Counted from the stretch's first letter, positions 32,812-41,923 are shown. The stretch is 42,153 nucleotides of DNA from UBA4582 sp047630175 (GCA_047630175.1 JBLHVI010000027.1:1-42153), one strand, 5' to 3'. A program made the numbers and translations. Notes: generated by a model not told the origin, from the sequence alone.

Positions 32812-32899
32812 ATTATCGTTAGTCTGGAAAGTAGTTATGCCCACAGACCGACGAAAAGGAATAAGGGGCCATGTGAGTGGCGCTTATGTCCGGTTATCG

Positions 32900-32924
32900 A
32901 AATGGGCTGATTGCCCATTTTTTT
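32900..32924 (+). terminator. terminator in the rimP leader (possible attenuator)
   Basis: AAATGGGC and GCCCATTT flank a 5-nt loop and run into a T-rich stretch (TTTTTTTGTTTT). It lies 89 bp after the previous terminator and 108 bp before rimP. A second terminator here implies either a short independent RNA or premature termination ahead of rimP-nusA-infB. Confidence 0.8.
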
Positions 32925-32994
32925 GTTTTAGCGGTCGTTAAATCGTAGTTCGATTATGTCTTTGGACTAAAATAATTACGTGAGGCACCGAGTA

Positions 32995-33032
32995 GACCCA
33001 AAATTGGGTCGATTATTAACAACGGGTCGATT
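32995..33032 (+). repeat. palindrome and duplicated GGGTCGATT abutting the rimP start
   Basis: A 7-bp-arm palindrome (32995-33010, GACCCAA/TTGGGTC) overlaps the first of two GGGTCGATT copies (33006-33014 and 33024-33032). The second copy ends directly at the GTG start of rimP. The first half of the palindrome can pair with either GGGTC, so the start region may switch between folded and open forms. Confidence 0.65.
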
Positions 33033-33482
33033 GTGAATAAAGAACTTAAAGCATTGATCGAACCTGCAGTAGTGGGGCTTGGCTACGACTTATGGGGCCT
33101 GGAGCAACTGCCTCAAGGGCGACAAACCTTGTTAAAGGTTTATATTGATGCGGCTGATGGTATAGAAGTTGATGATTGCGCCAAGGTTAGCCGGCAAATC
33201 AGCGGCATATTGGAAGTTGAAGACCCTATACGGGGTAACTACACACTCGAGGTTTCGTCTCCTGGGCTCGATCGGCGTTTATATTCTCTCGCCCAGTTTG
33301 AGGCTTTCAAAGGCGCAAGAGTGAAGCTGACCTTGAGTCGGCCGTTCAATGGCAAGCGCCGCTTCAATGGCTTGCTGTGTGGTATTGAAGGTGATGAAGT
33401 TGTAGTGCGGATGGGTGACGAAGAACTGTTGTTCCCCATCGAGCAGATAGATAAGGCGAATGTGGTGCCTGAATTTAAGTAA
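33033..33482 (+). CDS. rimP: ribosome maturation factor RimP
   Basis: The 149-residue factor helps assemble the 30S subunit. The N-terminal alpha-beta domain includes LIEPAVVGLGYDLWGLE and LLKVYID, with DDCAKVSRQISGILEVEDPI and YTLEVSSPGLDRRL matching the family signature. The C-terminal SH3-like domain covers about 90-149. The start is GTG 33033, with no clear ribosome site; the GGGTCGATT repeat takes its place. It is first in the rimP-nusA-infB-rbfA-truB-rpsO-pnp series, 54 bp before nusA. Confidence 0.96.
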   Translation: MNKELKALIEPAVVGLGYDLWGLEQLPQGRQTLLKVYIDAADGIEVDDCAKVSRQISGILEVEDPIRGNYTLEVSSPGLDRRLYSLAQFEAFKGARVKLTLSRPFNGKRRFNGLLCGIEGDEVVVRMGDEELLFPIEQIDKANVVPEFK

Positions 33483-33536
33483 GGCTGATAGAAGGATGGT
33501 TTTGAATCATCAAAGTGGTCAGATTGAGGCAATGTC

Positions 33537-35030
33537 ATGAGTAAAGAAATCTTACTGGTTGTGGATTCGGTGTCGAACGAGAAAGGCGTGCCGAAGGAAG
33601 TCATTATTGACGCGCTAGAGGTCGCGCTAGCTACTGCGACTAAAAAACGCTACGAGCAAGACGATGTTGATTTACGCGTCTCCATTGATGTGACGTCTGG
33701 TGAGTACAGCACCTTTCGCCGCTGGCGCGTTATTGGCGACAACGACGAGATGGAGTTTCCCGGCGCCTTGCTGCACATCACCGACGCAGAAGAAAAAGAT
33801 GCAAGCTTGCAGGTCGGCGACTATTACGAAATTCCTGTTGAGTCGGTAGAATTTGGTCGTATCGCAGCTCAAACTGCTAAACAGGTTATTGTCCAAAAAG
33901 TTCGCGAAGCTGAACGAGCGCAAGTTGTTGAAGCCTACCTGCCGCGAGTCGGCGAATTGGTGAACGGTCAGGTAAAGAAGGTAACGCGAGATGCGGTGAT
34001 CGTCGACTTAGGCAATAATGCTGAAGCGGTGTTGCCACGAGAAGACTGGATTCCGCGAGAGACCTTTCGTGTCGGTGATCGTCTTCGTGCACTGCTCAAG
34101 GAAATTCGACCCGAGGCGCGTGGTCCGCAGTTGGCATTGTCCAGAACGTCACCGGTGATGTTGATCGAGCTATTTAAAATCGAAGTACCCGAAATTGCTG
34201 ACGGCGTTATCGAGATCCTCGGCGCAGCCAGAGACGCGGGTTCCCGTGCAAAGATTGCTGTCAAGACTAACGATGGTCGTATCGATCCAATCGGTGCCTG
34301 TGTCGGTATGCGTGGGTCACGTGTTCAAGCAGTGTCAGGCGAATTGGGTAACGAGCGAATTGATATTGTCTTGTGGGATGACAACGTGGCGCAATTGGCG
34401 ATCAATGCAATGTCGCCCGCAGAAGTTGTGTCTATTGTTGTTGACGAAGAAACGCGCAGCATGGACATTGCTGTTAGCGCGGACAATCTTGCGCAGGCCA
34501 TCGGTCGCGGTGGTCAGAACGTCAAGCTGGCGAGTGAGTTGGTTGGCTGGGAGCTCAATATCATGACCGAAGAGCAAGCCGCCGAGAAGCACGATGAGGA
34601 AGCTGGCACTGTGATGGAAACTTTCATGAAGCAGCTAGATGTCGACGAAGACGTTGCCGTTGTGCTTGTTGAAGAAGGTTTTAGTACGCTCGAAGAGATT
34701 GCTTATGTGCCGATCGAAGAGATGATTGCCATCGAAGGTTTTGATGAAGATATCGTCGAGGAATTACGGACTCGTGCAAAGAGTGCGCTGACGCTGATGG
34801 CGTTGGCCGACGAAGAAGAATTGGGTAGTGTCGAGCCAGCGGCTGATCTGCTGGAGATGGAAGGCATGGATAAGCGATTGGCTTATGTACTGGCAAGAGC
34901 CGGTATTGTGACCATGGAAGATCTTGCTGAGCAGGCAGTTGACGACCTGTTAGAAATAGAAGGTATGGAAGAGGCACGGGCGGGTGAGCTGATTATGACA
35001 GCTCGCGCACCGTGGTTTGCAGAGGAATAA
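33537..35030 (+). CDS. nusA: transcription termination/antitermination factor NusA
   Basis: The 497-residue RNA polymerase factor acts in pausing, termination and antitermination. The N-terminal polymerase-binding domain covers about 1-130. The S1 domain starts near 138 (GELVNGQVKKVTRDAVIVDL). Two KH domains follow (VGMRGSRVQAVSGEL near 251, QAIGRGGQNVKLAS near 321). Two C-terminal acidic repeats (about 370-420 and 440-495) are the pair found in proteobacteria, the second able to bind the polymerase alpha subunit. GAGG lies about eight bases before ATG 33537. Confidence 0.98.
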   Translation: MSKEILLVVDSVSNEKGVPKEVIIDALEVALATATKKRYEQDDVDLRVSIDVTSGEYSTFRRWRVIGDNDEMEFPGALLHITDAEEKDASLQVGDYYEIPVESVEFGRIAAQTAKQVIVQKVREAERAQVVEAYLPRVGELVNGQVKKVTRDAVIVDLGNNAEAVLPREDWIPRETFRVGDRLRALLKEIRPEARGPQLALSRTSPVMLIELFKIEVPEIADGVIEILGAARDAGSRAKIAVKTNDGRIDPIGACVGMRGSRVQAVSGELGNERIDIVLWDDNVAQLAINAMSPAEVVSIVVDEETRSMDIAVSADNLAQAIGRGGQNVKLASELVGWELNIMTEEQAAEKHDEEAGTVMETFMKQLDVDEDVAVVLVEEGFSTLEEIAYVPIEEMIAIEGFDEDIVEELRTRAKSALTLMALADEEELGSVEPAADLLEMEGMDKRLAYVLARAGIVTMEDLAEQAVDDLLEIEGMEEARAGELIMTARAPWFAEE

Positions 35031-35095
35031 ACGTGCGCTCAACGCTGGTAGCGATACTGGTATTGAACGACTTTGACGAAAGTACATTCAGTGAT

Positions 35096-35153
35096 AGATC
35101 CGCAATACCACAGCGGATCTGAGACACAGTAAGCCGTGTCATTGTCCGGCTTA
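35096..35153 (+). promoter_or_regulatory. structured infB leader with competing hairpins
   Basis: Three exact inverted repeats lie in the nusA-infB gap: AGATCCGC/GCGGATCT (35096-35103, 35113-35120), GACAC/GTGTC (35123-35127, 35136-35140) and TAAGCCG/CGGCTTA (35130-35136, 35147-35153). The last two share bases around 35136, so they cannot form together. The third ends 22 bp before the infB start. Confidence 0.5.
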
Positions 35154-35174
35154 AATATTATGGGGATATTGTAG

Positions 35175-37838
35175 ATGGCAGATGTAACTGTATCGCAGCT
35201 GGCTGAATCCGTTGACACGCCGGTTGATCGGTTATTGCAGCAAATGCAAGAAGCTGGACTGCCTCAGAAAACTGCTGACGACTCGGTCGGTGAGGAAGAA
35301 AAGCAGACGCTGCTGGCACATATGAAAAAAGCCCATGGCGAACCTGAAGAGGTGACGACTAATAAGATTACCTTGAAGCGTCGGACGCTCAGTACACTGA
35401 AAACATCTGGCTCTGCAGGCCGGGGTCGAACGGTTAATGTTGAAGTGCGCAAAAAACGCACCTACGTTCGCCGCGCAGACGCTGATGCCGATGAGTCCAC
35501 TCCTTTAGAAGTAGCAGATGCTGCTGTACCAGCAAAACTAGAACCTGTCGCTGACACCATCGCAGATACGGTTGTCGCGCCAGAAATTGTGGCTGTCCCT
35601 GAGATGGTCGAAGTGCCTGACCCACTGGCTGCTGCTAAGGCTATGCGCCGCGCCGCGCAAGCAGAAGCAGAAGCAGATGCAGACCGTAGACGAGATGAAG
35701 CTCAAGCCGTGGTCACTGAGCTAGCCGAGCAAAAAGCGCGAGAAGAAGCGGTTAAACAGCAGGAAGCTGCGCGCGAAGCCGCCAAGACCGAAGGCCGGCC
35801 CGCCACAGAGAAAGAGCTCGAAGAGCAACGGGTTAGTGCGCGTAAAGACAAGCGCGACCGTAGTGACCTTGACGATCCGGATTCTAAGGAAAAACGTTCG
35901 CGTACGGGCAACCGTAAGCGCCGCGTTGAGGCGATACAGGAAGACGAAGTTGACGAGTTGATTGTTGCTGGTGGCACAGATGAGCTGAAAGAAACAGCGA
36001 CACTGGGTTTGTCTGCGGCAAGAAGCAAGCGGACAAAAACCAAGCCCGCGGGACCCCGGCACCAGTTTAAGGCGCCGACTGAAGAGATAAAACGCGAAGT
36101 GGAAATAGGCGAAACGATTACGGTCGCGCAGCTGGCACAGAAGATGTCGGTTAAAGCTAACCAAGTGATTAAGGCCCTGATGGGACTTGGCGTCATGGCG
36201 ACGATCAATCAGTCCATCGATCAAGAAACAGCGCTGATGGTTGCGGAAGAAATGGGGCATGCGGTGAGAACCGTTGCGGATAACGAGATCGAGCAAAACC
36301 TAGATCAAGAGATGGCGTTTGAGGGTGACCTGAAGCCCCGCGCGCCAGTTGTCACTGTTATGGGACACGTTGATCACGGCAAGACATCACTGCTGGACTA
36401 CATCCGCAAGTCACGTGTTGCCAAGGGCGAAGCCGGAGGCATTACTCAGCACATTGGCGCTTATCGCGTGTCTACCGATCAGGGCGAAATTTGTTTCATC
36501 GACACCCCAGGTCACGCCGCTTTTAGTGCCATGCGGGCTCGTGGCGCTAACGCCACAGACATTGTCATTCTTGTTGTCGCAGCAGATGACGGCGTGATGC
36601 CACAAACAGAAGAGGCGATTAAGCACGCCAAAGCGGCGAACGCACCGATTGTAGTGGCGATTAACAAGATGGATAAAGAGGGCGCCGAGCCCGACCGCGT
36701 GAAGAACGAGTTAGTCGCGAAGGGCGTTATTCCCGATAACTATGGTGGCGATACGCAGTTTATCGAAGTCTCTGCGCTGGCAGGCACGGGCGTTGAAAGT
36801 CTGCTCGAAGCTGTTCTGCTGCAAGCTGAATTGTTGGAATTGCAAGCCGTCTTCGAAGGCCCTGCACGAGGCATTATTATTGAGTCGGAACTCGACAAAG
36901 GCCGTGGCCCTGTGGCGACGTTGTTGGTCCAAAACGGTACGTTGAACCAAGGCGATATTATTGTGGCCGGTGAATATTTTGGCCGAGTACGCGCCCTGAT
37001 TGATGAGAACGGCAAGTCTGTAAAGACGGCCGGGCCAGCGACGCCGGTTGCTGTATTAGGGTTAAATGGTACGCCAGCAGCAGGCGATACATTCCAAGTA
37101 GCGAATGACGAGCGTACTGCACGAGAAGTTGCTGAGTTTCGTTTGACTCGGGCTAAAGAAGAGCGTCTGGCAACACCGGCAACGACACTGGATAACCTAT
37201 TGGCGAGCTTCGAGGCGAACGCGGTCAATTATTTGAACGTTGTTGTCAAAGCAGATGTTCGCGGCTCTCTGGAGGCGATCGTCACCGCTCTGAACGATTT
37301 AGGCAATGATGAAGTGAAGGTCAATGTCGTGTATTCCGGCGTCGGTGGTATTACCGAGTCAGACGTGAATTACGCGATGACCTCTGGTGCCGTTATATTC
37401 GGTTTCAACGTTCGGGCGGACAACTCCGCGCGGCGTCTGGTAGAAGCTGAAGGCCTGGATCTACGTTATTACAAAGTTATTTATGATCTAGTTGATGATG
37501 TGAAAGCGGCTCTGTCAGGTATGTTGTCACCAGAAGTCCGTGAAGACATTGTCGGTATTGCCGAAGTTAAAGATGTTTTCGATTCGAAGAAATTCGGCCG
37601 CATTGCTGGCTGTATGGTGATCGAAGGCACCGTGTTTCGTGCCAAGCGCATCCGTGTGTTACGTGAAAACGTCGTTATTTACGAAGGCGAGCTTGAGTCA
37701 CTGCGACACTACAAAGAAGAAGTTGCCCAAGTTAAGCGGGGTACTGAATGTGGTATCGGTGTGAAAAATTACAATGATGTTAAAGTGGGTGACCAAGTTG
37801 AAGTATTCGACACCCGCGAAGTCGCACGGGAACTGTAG
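35175..37838 (+). CDS. infB: translation initiation factor IF-2
   Basis: The 887-residue GTPase places fMet-tRNA on the 30S subunit and promotes subunit joining. The N-terminal IF2-N helix bundle is followed by a long charged, repeat-like Lys/Glu/Ala linker (about 130-300). A second IF2-N segment comes near 310. The G domain starts near 396 with GHVDHGKTS, then DTPGHAAF and NKMDKEGA. Beta-barrel domains II to IV complete the C-terminus, including EVKDVFDSKKFGRIAGC. GGGGA precedes ATG 35175. Its neighbours nusA and rbfA are the normal ones. Confidence 0.98.
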   Translation: MADVTVSQLAESVDTPVDRLLQQMQEAGLPQKTADDSVGEEEKQTLLAHMKKAHGEPEEVTTNKITLKRRTLSTLKTSGSAGRGRTVNVEVRKKRTYVRRADADADESTPLEVADAAVPAKLEPVADTIADTVVAPEIVAVPEMVEVPDPLAAAKAMRRAAQAEAEADADRRRDEAQAVVTELAEQKAREEAVKQQEAAREAAKTEGRPATEKELEEQRVSARKDKRDRSDLDDPDSKEKRSRTGNRKRRVEAIQEDEVDELIVAGGTDELKETATLGLSAARSKRTKTKPAGPRHQFKAPTEEIKREVEIGETITVAQLAQKMSVKANQVIKALMGLGVMATINQSIDQETALMVAEEMGHAVRTVADNEIEQNLDQEMAFEGDLKPRAPVVTVMGHVDHGKTSLLDYIRKSRVAKGEAGGITQHIGAYRVSTDQGEICFIDTPGHAAFSAMRARGANATDIVILVVAADDGVMPQTEEAIKHAKAANAPIVVAINKMDKEGAEPDRVKNELVAKGVIPDNYGGDTQFIEVSALAGTGVESLLEAVLLQAELLELQAVFEGPARGIIIESELDKGRGPVATLLVQNGTLNQGDIIVAGEYFGRVRALIDENGKSVKTAGPATPVAVLGLNGTPAAGDTFQVANDERTAREVAEFRLTRAKEERLATPATTLDNLLASFEANAVNYLNVVVKADVRGSLEAIVTALNDLGNDEVKVNVVYSGVGGITESDVNYAMTSGAVIFGFNVRADNSARRLVEAEGLDLRYYKVIYDLVDDVKAALSGMLSPEVREDIVGIAEVKDVFDSKKFGRIAGCMVIEGTVFRAKRIRVLRENVVIYEGELESLRHYKEEVAQVKRGTECGIGVKNYNDVKVGDQVEVFDTREVAREL

Positions 37839-37930
37839 AACTTTCATGCTTAATGGAATCACTGTGAGTAGACAAACTGAGAAGGTCTTTAGCACCATAG
37901 CCTTTAAACAGAAAGAAGAGGGCAGCGTCA

Positions 37931-38359
37931 GTGCCTAAAGAATTTAGTCGTGGGCGTCGGGTCGCAGATCATATCCAGCGTGAGCTGGCGACGCTAATCC
38001 AGCGAGAAATCAAGGATCCAAGAATCGGCATGGTGACCATTAGCGACGTCAAAGTCAGTCGCGACTTGGCGTATGCTGATGTGTATTTCACACTGATCAG
38101 CACTGATATGTCACCGACCAACAGGGTTGAGAGCGAAGAAGTTCTGAATAGTGCTGCTGGTTTTTTACGCTCACTGTTAGCGAAATCCTTGTCGACCCGC
38201 ATCACGCCCCGATTACGTTTTCACTTCGATGTCACCATCGAGAACGGTGCACGTATGGATCAGGCTATTCATGCGGCGAGAGCGCGTGATGCGAGTTTGC
38301 CTGTGGATGATACGGTGGACGCTGCTGATCCTACCGATGCAGGTCCCGATCGTGGCTAG
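37931..38359 (+). CDS. rbfA: 30S ribosome-binding factor RbfA
   Basis: The 142-residue KH-fold factor matures the 16S rRNA 5' region and matters for cold adaptation in E. coli. Landmarks are RVADHIQRELATLIQREIKDP, VTISDVKVSRDLAYADVYFT and LRFHFDVTIENGARMD. An acidic tail follows from about 118. The GTG 37931 start has GAGG nine bases upstream. The stop overlaps the truB start by 8 bases. Confidence 0.95.
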   Translation: MPKEFSRGRRVADHIQRELATLIQREIKDPRIGMVTISDVKVSRDLAYADVYFTLISTDMSPTNRVESEEVLNSAAGFLRSLLAKSLSTRITPRLRFHFDVTIENGARMDQAIHAARARDASLPVDDTVDAADPTDAGPDRG

Positions 38360-39305
38360 ACCTTCTACTCAGGGCGGACGCCGTAATCGTGGACGAAAGA
38401 TAGATGGTGTTCTACTGCTGGATAAGCCCGCGGGCATGACATCCAACGCTGCATTACAGGCAGCTAAGCGTCTTTTCGATGCCAATAAAGCGGGACATAC
38501 CGGTAGTCTGGATCCACTAGCGACCGGCGTATTGCCGCTGTGTTTTGGTGAGGCAACGAAGTTTTCGCAGTATTTGTTAGACGCGGATAAACAATACAGG
38601 ACTCGAATTAAGCTCGGCGTGACCACAGATAGCGGAGATGCCGACGGGCAGGTGACCTCTGAAACACCGGTGCCGGTCATTGGTGAAGAGGAGCTTGAGA
38701 CTGCGCTTGAGCAGTTTCGAGGTGTGATTGATCAGATCCCTTCAATGTTTAGCGCGCTTAAAGTTAACGGTCAGCCTTTGTATAAATTGGCGCGGCAGGG
38801 TATCGAAATTGAGCGAAAGTCACGGCAGGTGACAATCTTTGAATTAGTGCTTGAGGATTTTAGCGACGACGAAATACAGTTACGTGTGACCTGCAGCAAG
38901 GGTACCTACATTAGGACTATAGCCGAGGACCTGGGGAAAGTGTTAGGCTGCGGCGCTCACGTGATTGCCTTGCGACGTTTGGCAGCCGGTCCGTTTGACT
39001 TAGAACGGTCCGTGACGCTGGCACAGTTAGAATCATTTAAAACCGATGTCGGTTTGACAGCATTGGACGACATGCTGTTACCCGCGGCGGCAGCGGTCAG
39101 CGATTGGCCGTCCGTTGAACTGCCGGAGACAACGTCGGTATATTTCAAGCAGGGGCAAGCAGTGCAAATTGCGCACGCACCGACCTCAGGTTGGGTAAGA
39201 ATTTTTTCAGAAGCCACTAGTGATCAGGATATTGAATTTCTGGGCGTAGGTGAAATTTTGGAAGATGGAAGAGTAACGCCGCGGAGGCTCGTGGCGACAG
39301 CATAA
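38352..39305 (+). CDS. truB: tRNA pseudouridine-55 synthase TruB
   Basis: The 317-residue enzyme makes pseudouridine 55 in the T-arm of all tRNAs. The catalytic Asp lies in AGHTGSLDPLATGVLP. Other motifs are GVLLLDKPAGMTSN, FSQYLLDADKQYR, SMFSALKVNGQPLY and CSKGTYIRTIAEDLG, with a PUA-like C-terminus. GTG 38352 was chosen because it gives MARP, close to E. coli MSRP, with AGG eight bases upstream; in-frame ATG 38337 is an alternative. It overlaps rbfA, so translation is likely coupled. Confidence 0.95.
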   Translation: MARPSTQGGRRNRGRKIDGVLLLDKPAGMTSNAALQAAKRLFDANKAGHTGSLDPLATGVLPLCFGEATKFSQYLLDADKQYRTRIKLGVTTDSGDADGQVTSETPVPVIGEEELETALEQFRGVIDQIPSMFSALKVNGQPLYKLARQGIEIERKSRQVTIFELVLEDFSDDEIQLRVTCSKGTYIRTIAEDLGKVLGCGAHVIALRRLAAGPFDLERSVTLAQLESFKTDVGLTALDDMLLPAAAAVSDWPSVELPETTSVYFKQGQAVQIAHAPTSGWVRIFSEATSDQDIEFLGVGEILEDGRVTPRRLVATA

Positions 39306-39376
39306 AAAACCAGCGGTTATCTGCAAATATGCGTGGATATCCGTATTGACCTTAAGTGCATATTGGAGAAAGTAAC

Positions 39377-39646
39377 ATGGCGTTAACAGCAGAGCACAAA
39401 GCCGAGATTGTCAAAGACTTCGGCCAAGGAGAAAACGACTCAGGATCCCCCGAGGTGCAGGTAGCATTGCTAACCGCGAACATTGAAAAGCTGCAGTCGC
39501 ACTTTAAAGAGCACATTCATGACCACCACTCACGCGTTGGATTGTTGCGTATGGTGGCCCAGCGTCGCAAGCTTTTGAACTACTTGAAAAGCAAGAGCAC
39601 AGATCGATATGCGGTGCTGATTAATCGACTCGGTATACGTAAGTAA
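39377..39646 (+). CDS. rpsO: 30S ribosomal protein S15
   Basis: The 89-residue four-helix protein, the E. coli length, binds the central domain of 16S rRNA early in assembly. The signature GSPEVQVALLTANIEKLQSHFKEH is followed by DHHSRVGLLRMVAQRRKLLNYL. ATG 39377 has GGAG eight bases upstream. In E. coli S15 represses its own translation through a leader pseudoknot; the 71-bp leader here contains the palindromic GGATATCC, but I cannot confirm that fold. The gene lies before pnp as in E. coli. Confidence 0.97.
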   Translation: MALTAEHKAEIVKDFGQGENDSGSPEVQVALLTANIEKLQSHFKEHIHDHHSRVGLLRMVAQRRKLLNYLKSKSTDRYAVLINRLGIRK

Positions 39647-39669
39647 CGATCTGGCCCCTCTGTCTAGTG

Positions 39670-39725
39670 ATTGACCTGGGCAGGTACCAGTGCAACGCGC
39701 ACTGACAATCTGTGCTCGGGTCAAT
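39670..39725 (+). promoter_or_regulatory. nested stem-loop in the pnp leader
   Basis: ATTGACC (39670-39676) pairs exactly with GGTCAAT (39719-39725), enclosing the hairpin CAGTGC/GCACTG (39688-39693, 39699-39704). In E. coli the same gap holds a long hairpin cut by RNase III that starts PNPase autoregulation; this may be the equivalent. It ends 31 bp before the pnp GTG. Confidence 0.6.
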
Positions 39726-39756
39726 AACGACAGCTATAAGAATATTGGAGAAGCGT

Positions 39757-41868
39757 GTGAATCCTATCAGAAAACAATTTAAATACGGCGGCCATGATGT
39801 CGTTATAGAAACGGGCAAAATTGCCCGACAAGCGACAGCAGCCGTTGTTGTCACAATGGCTGAGACTACTGTACTAGTAGCTGTAGTCGGTCGTCCCCAA
39901 GCTAAGCCCAATCAAGATTTTTTCCCACTGACCGTCAACTACGAAGAAAAGACCTACGCCGCGGGTAAAATCCCAGGTGGTTTCTTCAAGCGCGAAGGCC
40001 GACCCTCAGAGAAAGAAACGCTGACGTCACGGTTGATTGACCGCCCGATTCGTCCCCTGTTTCCAAAGGGCTTCATGAATGAAGTGCAGGTAACTTGCCA
40101 GGTAATCTCAGCCGCGAAAGATGTCGATCCCGATATCATCGCGATGATCGGCACTTCAGCTGCATTGGCTTTGTCAGGCATGCCATTCAGCGGCCCTATT
40201 GGCGCTGCGCGCGTTGGTTTTAATGCGTCAGGTTACATGCTTAATCCCGGTTATGAAGCACTCAAAGGCTCAGATCTGGACATGGTTGTTGCGGGCACGA
40301 AAGACGCCGTATTGATGGTTGAGTCTGAAGCTAAAGAATTAACGGAAGACCAGATGTTAGGTGGCGTGCTGTTTGCGCACCAGGAGATGCAGGTCGTGAT
40401 TGCAGCGATTGCAGAATTACAAGCTGAAGCCGGTAAGCCTGCTTGGGATTGGCAGGCAGCACCTGTTAATGAAGCATTAACAACTGCCGTCAGCGATAAG
40501 TTTGCAGCCGGTGTTGGCGAAGCCTACCAGACTGTCGACAAGATGGAGCGTCAGGACAAGATCAGTGCTATGCGTAAGCAGGCAGTAGCTGAATTGGTTG
40601 ATGCAGACGCCGGTGTAGACGCTGGTGCAGTCGCCGGCGTATTCGCTAAGCTCGAAAAGAAGATTGTGCGTCAGCGCATAATCGCCGGTGAACCACGTAT
40701 TGATGGCCGTGACACGAAGACCGTACGTGGTATTAGTGTTGAAGTTGGTATTTTGCCTAAGGCACACGGTTCCGCGTTATTTACGCGTGGCGAAACGCAA
40801 GCTATTGTTTCTACGACTTTGGGTTCTATGCGCGATGCGGCGATCGTCGACGCGTTGCAAGGCAGCTTTCGGGATAACTTCCTGCTGCATTACAACTTCC
40901 CGCACTACAGTGTTGGCGAGACAGGTTTTTCTGGCGGCCCAAAGCGTCGTGAAATTGGTCATGGTCGCTTGGCACGTCGTGGTTTGGCAGCAGTATTGCC
41001 CGCAGCGGCAGACTGGCCTTATACCACTCGCGTAGTTTCTGAGATTACTGAATCAAACGGTTCATCTTCTATGGCGAGTGTTTGTGGTGCCAGCTTGGCG
41101 TTGATGGATGCTGGCGTCCCACTGAAAGCGCCAGTTGCTGGTGTTGCTATGGGTCTTGTTAAAGATGACGAAGGTTTTGCGATTTTGACGGACATCCTCG
41201 GCGACGAAGATCATCTAGGTGACATGGACTTTAAAGTTGCTGGTACTGAGACGGGTGTCACCGCGCTGCAAATGGATATCAAGATCCAAGGTATTACCGA
41301 AGAAATTATGGAAGTGGCTTTGAGCCAAGCTAAAGAAGCACGTTTGTATATCCTTGTTGAGATGAACAAGGTTATTGGCCGGTCTCGTGAAGCGGTATCA
41401 GACAATGCGCCTGCGATGGTGACCATGAAGGTTGAGTCTGACAAAATCCGTGACGTTATCGGTAAGGGCGGTGCAACTATCCGTGGCATTACTGAAACGA
41501 CGGGTGCTTCTGTTGATATTGATGATGATGGCACGATCACTATTTTCGGTGAAGGCGCTGAGTCTCGTGATGCGGCTGTTGCTCAAATTCTTGCGATCAC
41601 TGCTGAAGCAGAAGTTGGCAAGATCTACAAAGGTAAGGTTGTCAAGATTGCTGACTTCGGTGCTTTTGTTAACATTCTGCCAGGTAAGGACGGTTTGTTG
41701 CATATCTCACAAATCTCTAATGAGAGAGTTGAGAAGGTTACTGATCATCTGTCTGAAGGTCAGGACATCGAAGTTATCGTGCTGGACGTTGATCGTGGAC
41801 GCATCAAGCTGTCGATGAAAGAGATGCCTAATCAAGACGGCGCTGATAGCGCAACTGCCGCAGAGTAA
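39757..41868 (+). CDS. pnp: polyribonucleotide nucleotidyltransferase (PNPase)
   Basis: The 703-residue phosphorolytic 3'-5' exoribonuclease is a core component of the degradosome. It has two RNase PH domains: the first with FFPLTVNYEEKTYAAGKIPG and LIDRPIRPLFP, the second with GSALFTRGETQAIVSTTLG and the catalytic DILGDEDHLGDMDFKVAG. A KH domain (KIRDVIGKGGATIRGI, near 562) and an S1 domain (GKVVKIADFGAFVNILPGKDGLLHIS after 620) follow. GTG 39757 was chosen from GGAG six bases upstream and the family start. Slightly shorter than E. coli (711). A strong terminator follows. Confidence 0.97.
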   Translation: MNPIRKQFKYGGHDVVIETGKIARQATAAVVVTMAETTVLVAVVGRPQAKPNQDFFPLTVNYEEKTYAAGKIPGGFFKREGRPSEKETLTSRLIDRPIRPLFPKGFMNEVQVTCQVISAAKDVDPDIIAMIGTSAALALSGMPFSGPIGAARVGFNASGYMLNPGYEALKGSDLDMVVAGTKDAVLMVESEAKELTEDQMLGGVLFAHQEMQVVIAAIAELQAEAGKPAWDWQAAPVNEALTTAVSDKFAAGVGEAYQTVDKMERQDKISAMRKQAVAELVDADAGVDAGAVAGVFAKLEKKIVRQRIIAGEPRIDGRDTKTVRGISVEVGILPKAHGSALFTRGETQAIVSTTLGSMRDAAIVDALQGSFRDNFLLHYNFPHYSVGETGFSGGPKRREIGHGRLARRGLAAVLPAAADWPYTTRVVSEITESNGSSSMASVCGASLALMDAGVPLKAPVAGVAMGLVKDDEGFAILTDILGDEDHLGDMDFKVAGTETGVTALQMDIKIQGITEEIMEVALSQAKEARLYILVEMNKVIGRSREAVSDNAPAMVTMKVESDKIRDVIGKGGATIRGITETTGASVDIDDDGTITIFGEGAESRDAAVAQILAITAEAEVGKIYKGKVVKIADFGAFVNILPGKDGLLHISQISNERVEKVTDHLSEGQDIEVIVLDVDRGRIKLSMKEMPNQDGADSATAAE

Positions 41869-41892
41869 TTTGGTCTCTAGCAAGCGTTGAAT

Positions 41893-41923
41893 AAAAAAGC
41901 CGGTCACTGACCGGCTTTTTTTT
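41893..41923 (+). terminator. strong rho-independent terminator after pnp
   Basis: AGCCGGTCA and TGACCGGCT form an uninterrupted stem around a very short loop, with an A-run before and eight T after. It closes the long rimP-pnp series and could also work from the other side. Confidence 0.93.

Noticed and set aside
33886..34592. Antisense and alternate frames within nusA
   Set aside because: Shadows of the nusA coding frame.
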